Positions 32,767-41,682 of a stretch of DNA of 64,000 bases are shown here, piece by piece. The first letter of the stretch is position 1; each line of letters opens with the position of its first letter. This DNA comes from Ammoniphilus sp. YIM 78166. GTDB taxonomy: Bacteria > Bacillota > Bacilli > Aneurinibacillales > RAOX-1. Location of the stretch: contig NZ_SDLR01000009.1 in assembly GCF_004522215.1 (NCBI RefSeq), positions 279 to 64,278 on the forward strand, given 5' to 3'. The position numbers and the translations under genes were made by a program. The notes under the pieces are model-generated. The model searched no databases. It saw only the letters and a program-made list of their open reading frames with translations, and was not told the DNA's origin.

Positions 32767-34212
32767 CTACCCCTCTACCCCACGCCGCCAAAACATCCAA
32801 CTAATAACAATCATACATCCCATGATGATAGAAAACCATACGATCGCATGGTTTAACCCCATCCATTGTGAACTGACACCTAACATAAGGATAGGGATGC
32901 TCACTCCCAAATAGGTAACAACAAAAAAGCTAGACACGATATCTGCACGGTAAGTATTGGGAGAAACTTCATTCACTAATGCTAAACTTCCTGCGTACGC
33001 AGGACCATGACCTAAGCCAATGAGGACTGTGGTAAACATCAGAAACCCAAGGGATTGGGTGATAATGGTCAGTATCATCCCGATTAATCCAAGAATTAAA
33101 AACGTATATCCAATCGAAATCAACGTTCGAATAGACTGCTTTTTAAGCATCATTTGATGCAGCGTAGATAATCCGAGTACAAGAGCAATGATACCTCCCG
33201 AAATACTTAAATTGGTTTTTCCAACTATAGTTCCTAAATACGAAGGAATGATAGACAACATTAAACTCATGATCCCCCATGCCAAAAAGGACGTTGTCGA
33301 GGATAAGTAAAAAGGTTTTCGAATATCCTTTGGAACACTTGGTTTGCGTAATCGAAAAGGGGTCAGGGAAGGCTGAATTCTATCATGAATATAAAATAAT
33401 CCTATCACACCAGGAATCGCCAACAAAAAATGCATCATATAGGAAAGTTGAGTTGGATAAGGAGCATAATCGCCCATAACCCCTGATAAAACCGGACCTA
33501 GAGCATTACCCATGGTCACCGCAATGGCTGCAACGAAAGCTGATTTTAATTTGTCCTGCTTTGGTTCTAACTCCGTCATAGCGGCAACAGCCACTCCATT
33601 CAGCATTCCAACGGATAACCCTTGAAACAATCGAGACAATAAAATCATACCGATGCCGTTGGACAAAGCAAAACATATGGATCCCATGATAGAAAATAAG
33701 ATACCGGATATTAGCACTTTCTTTTTTCCTATACGATTAGAGAGTTGTCCAGAAATGACAATCGTCGGGATTACGATAAGGGCATAAGCCGCAAAAACAA
33801 GCGTGATCATGCTTGATGACAGGTTCCATTGCGTTCGGTAAATAGCATAAAGAGGCGCAGGAAGGTTCGTTCCTAGTAAGGTAATAAATAAACTATAGGC
33901 AACCAACCAAAAAGATGTGGTCTGACTACTTACTAGTTTCCTGACTTTATTCCACAAAGCATGCTGTGGCACAGGATGACTTACCGCCTTGACTTGGATT
34001 ACATCCATAGAACTTTCAAGCTGATTAATCACATTTCGGAGGTTCATATCGTCAAGGCATGTTAAAATCTTCATTCGAGAAATATGGGTTTCCCCTGTTT
34101 TACTGACGGTTAATTTGTCAATATTACATCCTCGTAGACTAAATAATTCAGCAATCCGTGCTAGAACACCAGGTTGGTTTTTTACCAATACGGATATAGT
34201 CTGTATAGTCAC
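32767..34212 (-). CDS. MFS transporter with N-terminal ACT domain
   Basis: A 481-residue protein. Residues 1 to about 75 form an ACT domain of the acetolactate synthase small-subunit (IlvN/IlvH) type: TIQTISVLVKNQPGVLARIA, LFSLRGCNIDKLTV and a final SSMDVIQVKAV. From about residue 100 a twelve-helix MFS transporter follows, with GQLSNRIGKKK in the 2-3 loop. The GTG at 34212 is favoured over the upstream frame start at 34299 because GGGGG lies before it and the ACT domain begins there. Fusion of an amino-acid-sensing ACT domain to an MFS carrier is unusual; direct allosteric control of an exporter or importer by an amino acid is suggested but not shown. Confidence 0.85.
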   Translation of the reverse strand: MTIQTISVLVKNQPGVLARIAELFSLRGCNIDKLTVSKTGETHISRMKILTCLDDMNLRNVINQLESSMDVIQVKAVSHPVPQHALWNKVRKLVSSQTTSFWLVAYSLFITLLGTNLPAPLYAIYRTQWNLSSSMITLVFAAYALIVIPTIVISGQLSNRIGKKKVLISGILFSIMGSICFALSNGIGMILLSRLFQGLSVGMLNGVAVAAMTELEPKQDKLKSAFVAAIAVTMGNALGPVLSGVMGDYAPYPTQLSYMMHFLLAIPGVIGLFYIHDRIQPSLTPFRLRKPSVPKDIRKPFYLSSTTSFLAWGIMSLMLSIIPSYLGTIVGKTNLSISGGIIALVLGLSTLHQMMLKKQSIRTLISIGYTFLILGLIGMILTIITQSLGFLMFTTVLIGLGHGPAYAGSLALVNEVSPNTYRADIVSSFFVVTYLGVSIPILMLGVSSQWMGLNHAIVWFSIIMGCMIVISWMFWRRGVEG

Positions 34213-34377
34213 TTTGCTTGAACCCCCTTCAGCATTGATACCTTGTATGATAACATCCCAAAAAGAATATAAAAAATATCTATATTGTTTGTTTATCATA
34301 TCAAAAAGGTATGAAGGTATAGGAGGATTAATCCTCTGGAAGTTCTACGTAATCATTTATAGTACCTAGTTTGAAAA

Positions 34378-34770
34378 TCAAGTCCGACTCGGGAAAAATC
34401 TGCAGCTCAATCCATAGCACTTAAGATAGTAAAGGATCAGGATGGCTAAGATGCCAACGAGAATCTCCCACATATGCACATTTAAGATGATCATCTTACG
34501 GGCAATCGCAAAAATGATAATATCCATGACTAGAGTCATATCATGCTTGATGAGCATGAGAGCGACTTCCAATCCAATAATATATAACAGGGCCTGCGCC
34601 AAAAAGTCCTGAAACTTCTCCGTGATCTTTCCTTCCGTTATATAGTTGAAAAGATCATGAATTAGCATGGTGCCTTCCGCAACCACAGCAACGATAATGA
34701 TGCCCGCGAGTAACCATTCGAAATACTTAACCATCTGGGTAAATGCCTGTTCAAGGGATTTAAGATTCAT
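34378..34770 (-). CDS. PsiE-like membrane protein
   Basis: A 131-residue protein with four hydrophobic segments. The layout (a helix, then MLIHDLFNYI, FQDFLAQALLYIIGLEVALMLIKHD, and two further helices) resembles the PsiE family and the protein at 11656, with weaker sequence similarity. GAGGAG precedes the ATG at 34770. It is a single gene with no evident regulatory signal. Confidence 0.6.
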   Translation of the reverse strand: MNLKSLEQAFTQMVKYFEWLLAGIIIVAVVAEGTMLIHDLFNYITEGKITEKFQDFLAQALLYIIGLEVALMLIKHDMTLVMDIIIFAIARKMIILNVHMWEILVGILAILILYYLKCYGLSCRFFPSRT

Positions 34771-35025
34771 CTTCACTCCTCGCCTTCCTATTAATCCTTA
34801 CTTACTCGATTGGAATTGTTTTCTATTAATTACAAGGAGTATATCATCGTTTTTAAGAGATGAAAAATGAGGATTTAAAATGATAACCATAATAAATACT
34901 TATGGTTGAGAAATAATGGGGTAAAGTGAAATGAACAGCTATGCGGTTGATTCTTTATTTGTTCGAGCTTCTCTACAATCTCCTTGCGATATCGAATGAG
35001 AACAGCTTGTACCTATTACCGGTTT

Positions 35026-35158
35026 GGGAGCAAAATGCTCGGTTTCGTGATCAAAGTGGACTGGATATTTGGAATTGTATCAGGTATGTGAGCAAACGGC
35101 ATCCTTACGTGAGCATCGACCACCTTTCCGTGAGCAAAACCAAATTTTCGTGACCAAA
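35026..35158. repeat. Degenerate ~21-bp periodic repeat
   Basis: The word GTGAGCAAA, or variants of it, begins at 35026, 35047, 35088, 35109, 35130 and 35150: steps of 21, 41, 21, 21 and 20 bp, so about two helical turns each. The segment ATTACCGGTTTGGGAGCAAAATG at 35015-35037 recurs unchanged at 35334-35356. Confidence 0.75.
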
Positions 35159-35333
35159 CGGACCCGGACGCCAGTAATGGGGTCCGGGAACGGACAAGGA
35201 TCATAAAAAAAAGCTGAATTACTTAAAAAGCAGCTTAAAATTGTAGGCTCTAACCCAAAGTTTAGCTTGCTCTTAGAAAAAGTAGACCAAAATCACTCCA
35301 AACCTAGAAAAAACTTTACGAGGTCATGGAATC

Positions 35334-35356
35334 ATTACCGGTTTGGGAGCAAAATG
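35334..35356. repeat. Second copy of a 23-bp intergenic word
   Basis: Identical over all 23 bases to 35015-35037 and followed by a similar GGTTT, so a truncated copy of the array's left end. Confidence 0.8.
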
Positions 35357-35450
35357 GTTGGTTTAACTTTCGAATATCGTGACTACTACCGGACGTCTTT
35401 TAACCTTTCATAAGTGCGATTCTCTATCCTGTGGATTTGATTTTCCCTAT

Positions 35451-36440
35451 CTAGGTTCGAACCTCATTAGCAATAGGTGTATCCATCATTTGTTTAACTT
35501 GATCCAGTTTCTCAGTCTTGCCCAATACCCACATCAGCTTCGTGACAATGGCTTCGGTGTTCATATCCCGAGAGGAAATAATGAGTTTTTTGGATACCTT
35601 TCGCCCCACTTCATATCGTTGTAAATCAGTTCCCTCCTCTAGACATTGAGTAGTGATTACAACAGCAACCCCAGCCTCTATCAGTTCATCAATCTTTGAA
35701 AGAAGATTTCGTTTTTCAAATGGAATTCCACCATTTCCATAGCTTTCTATAATAACCCCTCGATAAGACTTTTTGATATAATCGAAAATTTCAGGTGTTA
35801 TACCTGGGTATAGCTTCAATAAAAATACGTTAGTACATAAGGAAGTATCCAATTTTACCGGACCTATCTTGCTTGTCGAAACATTTTTTAAATAATGAAC
35901 GAAGGATCCATCGAAACGCGCAATATAAGGATAATTTATACTCATAAAGGCGTTATGGCTTTTGGATCTTACTTTTACTGCTCGCGTTCCATTAATCACC
36001 TTTCCATCAAAAACAACAAAAACCCCACCGATATTCTCACATGCAAATCGAACAGCGTCTATCATATTCTTCTTCGCATCAGTTTCTTCAGCCTCGAGGG
36101 GAACCATTGAACCTGTAATGACAATCGGCTTGGAGAGATTTTGGAGCATATAGGAAAGGGCCGCAGCGGTATATCCTAAGGTATCCGTCCCATGGGTAAT
36201 TACAAAACCATCGTACGAATCGTAATTCTCATATACGGTTTGAGCGATGTTAACCCAAAATTCTGGCTGCATATTTGTACTATCTATACTCATAACATTG
36301 ATCCCATAAATCCTAACTTTTTCATGATGTTCCGGCAAATAACGAATAAGATCATGATCAGTTAGCCCAGGAGTAAGGCCTTCTTCGGATTGTATAGAGG
36401 CAATGGTTCCTCCCGTGGCTAGTAAAAGTATTTTTTTCAT
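35451..36440 (-). CDS. ansA: Type I L-asparaginase, copy 1
   Basis: A 329-residue cytoplasmic asparaginase. The first catalytic threonine is in LLATGGTIASI and the second with its lysine partner in FVITHGTDTLGYT. The ATG at 36440 follows GAAGGGTG; the frame's upstream extension has no ribosome binding site. It releases ammonia from asparagine. It shares about 60 percent or more visible identity with copy 2 (38255-39265), and both have the same upstream element, so they belong to one regulon. Confidence 0.93.
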   Translation of the reverse strand: MKKILLLATGGTIASIQSEEGLTPGLTDHDLIRYLPEHHEKVRIYGINVMSIDSTNMQPEFWVNIAQTVYENYDSYDGFVITHGTDTLGYTAAALSYMLQNLSKPIVITGSMVPLEAEETDAKKNMIDAVRFACENIGGVFVVFDGKVINGTRAVKVRSKSHNAFMSINYPYIARFDGSFVHYLKNVSTSKIGPVKLDTSLCTNVFLLKLYPGITPEIFDYIKKSYRGVIIESYGNGGIPFEKRNLLSKIDELIEAGVAVVITTQCLEEGTDLQRYEVGRKVSKKLIISSRDMNTEAIVTKLMWVLGKTEKLDQVKQMMDTPIANEVRT

Positions 36441-36482
36441 CGTTAACACCCTTCTGAATTTTTTCCAAATCGATCTTAATTG

Positions 36483-36499
36483 GTACGCGTTATGCGTAC
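36483..36499. promoter_or_regulatory. Palindrome upstream of asparaginase copy 1
   Basis: GTACGC-gttat-GCGTAC, a perfect 6-bp inverted repeat 43 bp upstream of the start; a candidate operator. Confidence 0.55.
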
Positions 36500-36528
36500 T
36501 TTTAAAGTTAATTATATTTATTTTCTTG

Positions 36529-36558
36529 TAAAATACAAGGTTTTTATTCACTTCGCGA
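36529..36558. promoter_or_regulatory. Shared asparaginase upstream element, copy 1
   Basis: AAATACAAGGTTTTTATTC followed by ACTTCGCGAC; matches 39464-39493 (AAATACAAGATATTTTTATTC then GTTACGCGAC) with one two-base insertion. Confidence 0.65.
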
Positions 36559-36574
36559 CCTATCTTTTATAGAA

Positions 36575-36609
36575 GAAAAAGACCTTAAAATCAAAATGAT
36601 TTTAAGGCC
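36575..36609 (-). terminator. Terminator after the AGCS gene
   Basis: GGCCTTAAAATC/GATTTTAAGGTC stem and a T-rich tract on the minus strand, just beyond the AGCS stop. Confidence 0.85.
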
Positions 36610-36622
36610 GAATGGTACTTCT

Positions 36623-38095
36623 TTACCCATTTACAGAAACTTGATGCTCTTGTGTTAACCTTTCTTTCTTCTTTACTTCCCCCTCTTCTACCCAACACTC
36701 AGCATTCTTTAGACCTTGTATATGGCTAGCTTGAAATACCGGATCTATCCCCTGCTTCTTTTGCTGAAGGTAGTCTTCTAATGCTGCATATGCAATTTTT
36801 CCAAGTAAAAGGATGGCAATAAGGTTTGTGATCGCCATTAGCGCCATAAATAAGTCTGCTAAATCCCATACTATAGAAACCTTAGCCATGGATCCAAATA
36901 AAATCATACCTACAACACTCAAACGGTAAAGGAATACCCATTTTTTATTCGAATTTATAAATTCAATATTCGTTTGTCCATAATAGTAATTCCCCACCAC
37001 GGAAGTAAAAGCAAAAAGCAGGACAGCAATAGCAATAAAGCTCATGGCCCATGAACCAACTTGTGAACTTAAAGCCGCTTGAAGAAGTTGAATGCCTTCC
37101 AAACCTTCTGTTTGATAGGATCCCGACAACAAAACAATAAAGGCTGTTGCACTACAAATTAAAAGAGTATCTACAAAAACGCCAAGTGCCTGAACCAGCC
37201 CTTGCTTAACAGGATGACTCACATTAGCAGTCGCTGCTGCATTCGGCGCACTTCCCATCCCCGCTTCGTTCGAGAAAAGACCTCTTTTAATCCCCATCAA
37301 TATGGCAGCACCGATTCCGCCTCCAAAAGCTTGCTCTAGGCCAAATGCGCTTTGTAAAATAAGCATGAATGCCGATGGAATTTGAGAAAAATTAATGATC
37401 ATAACATATCCTGCAATCAAAATATACCCACCGGCCATAATGGGTACTAACCACTCCGAAATGGAAACGATTCTTTTTAATCCCCCGAAAATAATATAGG
37501 CAGTCACGGCAGCAAGAAAAATACCGGTAACCGGTCGCGAGATTCCATAAGCATTTTCGACTGCAAGACTAATCGTATTCGCTTGTACTGCATTAAAAAC
37601 CAGCCCAAAACAAGCTGTAATCAGAATGGCAAATATAATTCCCATCCATCGTTTTCCCAACCCTTTTTCCATATAATAAGCTGGTCCACCGCGGAAGCCG
37701 TCTTGATCTCTAATCTTATAAACTTGTGCCAGCGTAGCTTCTACGAACGCGGAAGCCGAGCCGATGATAGCAATCAGCCACATCCAAAAAACAGCCCCTG
37801 GACCACCAATGGAAATGGCCAACGATACACCTGCTAAATTGCCTGTTCCAACACGTGAGGCTGTACTTAAGGCAAAGGCTCCAAAAGCCGAAACCCCCTT
37901 GTCGCCTTTACTCGAATCTACCATGCCATCCCCTAGCAAGCGCACCATTTCACCTATAAGTCGAAGTTGTACAAACTTGGTTTTAATAGTGAAATAAAAA
38001 CCAGCAATAACTAGTAAAGCAATAATTACATAGGTCCATAAGACATCATTCCCCACCGAAACCAACTCTTCCAAAAAACCAATCACTCTATTCAC
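36623..38095 (-). CDS. Sodium:alanine symporter family (AGCS) transporter
   Basis: A 490-residue AGCS transporter. Family signatures are visible: FGAFALSTASRVGTGNLAGV near residue 70, the GGIGAAILMGIKRGLFSNEAG stretch in the middle, and about ten membrane segments. It lies between the two asparaginase genes on the same strand, which suggests uptake of alanine, glycine, aspartate or asparagine for the same pathway. The substrate is not determined by sequence. Confidence 0.92.
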   Translation of the reverse strand: MNRVIGFLEELVSVGNDVLWTYVIIALLVIAGFYFTIKTKFVQLRLIGEMVRLLGDGMVDSSKGDKGVSAFGAFALSTASRVGTGNLAGVSLAISIGGPGAVFWMWLIAIIGSASAFVEATLAQVYKIRDQDGFRGGPAYYMEKGLGKRWMGIIFAILITACFGLVFNAVQANTISLAVENAYGISRPVTGIFLAAVTAYIIFGGLKRIVSISEWLVPIMAGGYILIAGYVMIINFSQIPSAFMLILQSAFGLEQAFGGGIGAAILMGIKRGLFSNEAGMGSAPNAAATANVSHPVKQGLVQALGVFVDTLLICSATAFIVLLSGSYQTEGLEGIQLLQAALSSQVGSWAMSFIAIAVLLFAFTSVVGNYYYGQTNIEFINSNKKWVFLYRLSVVGMILFGSMAKVSIVWDLADLFMALMAITNLIAILLLGKIAYAALEDYLQQKKQGIDPVFQASHIQGLKNAECWVEEGEVKKKERLTQEHQVSVNG

Positions 38096-38254
38096 CTCTC
38101 ACCCGTATTTTTAGACCCACACCCTTGTATGCGCTTCCACAACAATCCTTAGATGAAGTCACCCCCTTCCAAAATTTATAAATGATAGATTCCCTTCCCT
38201 GTATTTCGATAAAATCAAGTGCACGCGGAATACAGGAAAGGAGATTTGCATGTA

Positions 38255-39265
38255 TTAGGACATACTCCTGGATCTAGCGTGGGTTATGTCATAGGCGATA
38301 GGGGTTTCCATGATCTCCTTCACTTTTGCAAGATCATCAGTCTTGCCTAAAGCCCACATTAATTTCGGAACAATGGCCTCTGTATTCATGTCCCTTGAAC
38401 GGATGATCTTATTTTCAGCTACTTTTCGACCAACTTCGTACAAACCCAGATCTTCCCCTTCTTCAAGCACTTGAGTTGTGATAACCACAGCAATCCCCGC
38501 TTCTATAAGCTCCTGAATCTTTGGGACAAGATTTCTCTCTTGGAAAGGGATTCCACCTGTCCCAAAACTCTCAATTATGATACCTTTATAAAGTCCCTTA
38601 ATGGCATCAAATAGTTCCGGCTTTGTTCCAGGGTGAAGTTTTAATACAAAAACATCCGGGCACAGAGACGCATCAAATTTTATTTCCTTCTCTTTTCTAG
38701 GTGGAATGGATTTGTGAAACAAAACTCCTGAATCATTTACACGGGCTATATATGGAAAATTAATACTTTCAAAGGCATCGTAGCTTTTGGTCCTTAACTT
38801 GACTACTCTTGTTCCTATAATCGCCCTTCCATCAAAAACTATGTAAACACCACCTATGTCCTCGCAACAAAACCGAACGGCATCCACAATATTTTTCTTG
38901 GCATCGGTTCTCTTGTAATTAATGGGTATTTGCGACCCTGTAATGACGACCGGCTTGGCAAGGTTTTGCAGCATATAGGACAGGGCTGCAGAAGTATAAG
39001 CCATCGTATCCGTCCCATGTGTAAGGACAAACCCATCATAATTCTCATAATCCTTATAAATGGTTTCCGCTATTTGAACCCAGAATTCAGGTTGCATATT
39101 CGTACTGTCAATATTCATCAAAATTCTGCTTTCAACCTTATAGGTTTGGTTTTGTTCAGGTAAATATTTGGCTATTTCCTCTGCTGACATTCCAGGTGTT
39201 AATCCTTGTTCACCTTGAATCGAAGCAATGGTTCCCCCTGTAGCTAAAAGAAGTATTTTTTTCAT
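38255..39265 (-). CDS. ansA: Type I L-asparaginase, copy 2
   Basis: A 336-residue asparaginase with LLATGGTIASIQ and FVLTHGTDTMAYT. AGGGGGAG precedes the ATG. It is the gene nearest the AnsR-like repressor and shares an upstream element with copy 1. Having two type I enzymes plus an amino acid transporter suggests that asparagine is a substantial nitrogen source. Confidence 0.94.
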   Translation of the reverse strand: MKKILLLATGGTIASIQGEQGLTPGMSAEEIAKYLPEQNQTYKVESRILMNIDSTNMQPEFWVQIAETIYKDYENYDGFVLTHGTDTMAYTSAALSYMLQNLAKPVVITGSQIPINYKRTDAKKNIVDAVRFCCEDIGGVYIVFDGRAIIGTRVVKLRTKSYDAFESINFPYIARVNDSGVLFHKSIPPRKEKEIKFDASLCPDVFVLKLHPGTKPELFDAIKGLYKGIIIESFGTGGIPFQERNLVPKIQELIEAGIAVVITTQVLEEGEDLGLYEVGRKVAENKIIRSRDMNTEAIVPKLMWALGKTDDLAKVKEIMETPIAYDITHARSRSMS

Positions 39266-39417
39266 ATCGACTCCCCCTTTATATAAGGTAGATTTTACTG
39301 AATTATAGGTTATAATACGGCCTATTCACTTGAGATACAGCTATTCAGTTACTGAGAAAGCCAAGTATAATAACTAAATTATCATTTAAAACGATTTCAA
39401 CTGGAATCTCATAAATG

Positions 39418-39493
39418 TTCGCGAATCGAGAACTCTATGTTTATTTTATGGGCGATTAAGGAAAAATACAAGATATTTTTATTCGTTACGCGA
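39418..39493. promoter_or_regulatory. Candidate operator region between ansA copy 2 and the XRE gene
   Basis: Holds the TTCGCGAA palindrome (39418-39425) and the element AAATACAAGATATTTTTATTC-GTTACGCGAC (39464-39493) shared with the other asparaginase gene. The rest of the 306-bp divergent spacer shows nothing else. Confidence 0.6.
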
Positions 39494-39571
39494 CTTTTTT
39501 GTTATTCATTTTCTATATTTTTCAATAACTGATGTTATAATGGGGAAAGATAAACAGGAGGGATAAGCGCA

Positions 39572-39946
39572 ATGTTAAAGCGGTTAGCGGTTTTGAGAAA
39601 AAATAGAAAATGGTCATTACAATATATTGCCGATCGGATTGGTATTGCTAAAAGTACATATGCAGGGTACGAGTCGGGGTATCGCGAACCCTCACTAGAA
39701 TCTATCAGAAAGCTTGCGGATCTTTTGGAAACATCAGTGGACTATCTATTAGAGAGAATGGATGACCCAACTTTCAATCCCAAAGTAGAAGAAGTCAAAA
39801 TGAGCAATCCTCTTGAGCTAACAGATGAAAATTCATTTATTTCCGTTCAATTGGCCGTAGATGGGGAGCCTATGTCACAGGATGAACTTCACCAATTTAT
39901 CGCTTTTATCCGAGCTAAACGCCAAATTGAGCGAAAAGGGATGTAA
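39572..39946 (+). CDS. XRE-family repressor, AnsR-like
   Basis: A 124-residue regulator with a lambda-Cro type helix-turn-helix at residues 5-60 (LAVLRKNRKWSLQYIADRIGIAKSTYAGYESG). AGGAGGG precedes its ATG. In Bacillus subtilis the XRE protein AnsR is divergent from the asparaginase operon and represses it. The same arrangement here (divergent from ansA copy 2) supports an AnsR-like role, by position rather than sequence identity. Confidence 0.85.
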   Translation: MLKRLAVLRKNRKWSLQYIADRIGIAKSTYAGYESGYREPSLESIRKLADLLETSVDYLLERMDDPTFNPKVEEVKMSNPLELTDENSFISVQLAVDGEPMSQDELHQFIAFIRAKRQIERKGM

Positions 39947-40355
39947 ATAATGGTTCACTAATGATTCAGTATAAAAAGGGGTTATGTGGATATTAATATT
40001 AAACCAAGTATTAGCTCCTTGTTTTTTATTTCGTTATCGTACTAAACCCCCTCTAATACAAAAAGACTCTCGAAAAAAATCCGAAAGTCCTTGAATTCAG
40101 CGGTACTCTACCCAAGAGTAATCTCGATACCTATCCATTTTCAATATGCCTTAAGTTTCCGGTATAATGTTGGACTTAGCATCCCGGCATAAATCGAATA
40201 CAAAACATCTGTTATCAAATATAACTAAAACCTCCTTGTAACTAAACAAGAAGGCTAATGTGTTCCCTTAAGTAAGAATTGGATAATATCAACGGATCGA
40301 TTTGGTTTCCACTCCATGAGCATAGGAGAACTTCCTTTCTAAGTTCCTAATGGAA
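39947..40355. other. Gene-free stretch
   Basis: 409 bp without a credible gene. A weak imperfect hairpin near 40063-40095 may terminate transcription; nothing else seen. Confidence 0.5.
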
Positions 40356-40541
40356 TTATCCAAAAATATAAATCACAAAACCAGCCAACATGATTAACGT
40401 CACAATCAAATAGATGATACTTAAGTTCTTCACCCTTCGACCAGCCGTTCCGTAATTTTTATCTGCTGGATTTTTTGCTACCTGCAGCGTCCCAATCAGC
40501 GCTAATAGGCAACCTATAATAATAACAATGGTATAGATCAT
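40356..40541 (-). CDS. Small membrane protein (61 aa)
   Basis: A 61-residue protein with two hydrophobic segments (IVIIIGCLLALIGTLQV and SIIYLIVTLIMLAGFVIYIF) around a polar loop. AAGGAGG is seven bases before the ATG, so it is a real gene. No family recognised and no obvious link to its neighbours. Confidence 0.7.
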   Translation of the reverse strand: MIYTIVIIIGCLLALIGTLQVAKNPADKNYGTAGRRVKNLSIIYLIVTLIMLAGFVIYIFG

Positions 40542-40640
40542 TGTTTAATCCTCCTTAAATAGTGTACAGACTGATTATAATACTCCTGTAAGCACTCGAA
40601 CCGATCCAATTCATAAGAAAACTACCCGACCAATTTTCAC

Positions 40641-41591
40641 TTATTTCTTCAGCCACTTCACACTTTGTTGCTTTTCATCATTTATCATTAACTGAAATAT
40701 GTCCGGTCTAGCATAGTGTCCTACGACATCAAAATCAAAACGGCTCTGGGGAATCAATCGCAAGTCTAAATCGGCTGTTAAGATATCTTCTCTCCCGTAC
40801 ACTGGCTCTACTATATATTCCCCTAACGGACCGACAATCGCACTCCCCCCGCTGCACATCACTTCTGGTTCATTTTCGAGTTCTTTCAAACAAGCTAAAT
40901 CGTTGGGATACATATCTTTCGTTACATATTGATTGCAAGATAGAACAAAACATCTGCCTTCAAGCGCAATATGTCGTATGGTGGACTGCCACACTTCTCT
41001 GGCATCGGCAGTTGGTGCGATATATAGCTCAACCCCCTGAGCGTACATAGCGGTTCTCGCGAGAGGCATATAATTTTCCCAACAAATCAGTCCTCCCATC
41101 TTGCCGAAGGGCGTTTCAATGACCGGAAGCGTACTGCCGTCTCCTTCTCCCCATATTAGACGTTCAGAGGCCGTCGGTTTTAATTTGCGGTGTTTTCCTA
41201 ACAATTCACCCATAGGTCCAAAATAAAGGGTAGTACAATAAACGGTTCCCTTACTGCTTTCCTGATCCCGCTCGATCACTCCCATGACGACAAACGCTTG
41301 GGCATCACGGGCAGCGTCACCGATCCGTTTTGTGGTTTCACCAGGGACAGGAACGGAATTTTCCCAATAACGAAACCAATCTTCCCTTCCTTCCATACTG
41401 CGGCTTCCCACTTTTGTCCCGAAAGTAAGGCCGCGGGGATAGGCAGGAATAAATGCCTCCGGAAAAACGATCAATTGGGCTCCACGTTCAGCAGCTTCTC
41501 TGATTAAATTTATAGCCTTGCTTGTAGTGTTTTCTCGGTCCATCAATACCGGAGCTGCTTGTACCAAAGCAACTCGTATCATCGTTTCCAT
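40641..41591 (-). CDS. Nitrilase
   Basis: A 316-residue nitrilase-branch enzyme with the catalytic triad Glu45 (FPEAFIPAYPRG), Lys136 (HRKLKPT) and Cys170 (GGLICWENYMP). These motifs belong to true nitrilases, which turn nitriles into acids and ammonia. GGGAGG precedes the ATG. It is a single gene between the small membrane protein and the siroheme reductase; no promoter class was recognised. Natural substrate unknown. Confidence 0.92.
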   Translation of the reverse strand: METMIRVALVQAAPVLMDRENTTSKAINLIREAAERGAQLIVFPEAFIPAYPRGLTFGTKVGSRSMEGREDWFRYWENSVPVPGETTKRIGDAARDAQAFVVMGVIERDQESSKGTVYCTTLYFGPMGELLGKHRKLKPTASERLIWGEGDGSTLPVIETPFGKMGGLICWENYMPLARTAMYAQGVELYIAPTADAREVWQSTIRHIALEGRCFVLSCNQYVTKDMYPNDLACLKELENEPEVMCSGGSAIVGPLGEYIVEPVYGREDILTADLDLRLIPQSRFDFDVVGHYARPDIFQLMINDEKQQSVKWLKK

Positions 41592-41682
41592 CCTAGATTC
41601 CTCCCTTTATTCCATGCTTTTTATGCGCGTGATATAACCAGGAAAGGAGGAGTCTTTAACTCCCCCTGAATAACAACCTTTA

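Larger units (their letters stand above)
34777..35450. other. Long gene-free stretch with repeats
   Basis: No credible gene in 674 bp. Contents are the 21-bp periodic array (35026-35158), a GC-rich inverted repeat near 35160-35180 (GACCCGGACG/GGGTCCGGG region) and a second copy of a 23-base word at 35334. Confidence 0.7.

Noticed and set aside
32767..34299. ACT-MFS protein starting at 34299
   Set aside because: The first 29 residues have no family match and no ribosome binding site; the GTG at 34212 behind GGGGG fits the ACT domain start.
35016..35204. Short reading frames through the 21-bp repeat array
   Set aside because: They have no ribosome binding site and their composition follows the DNA repeat; judged non-coding.
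36440..36551. Upstream extension of asparaginase copy 1
   Set aside because: The longer frame has no ribosome binding site; the ATG at 36440 with GAAGGGTG and normal family start was used.
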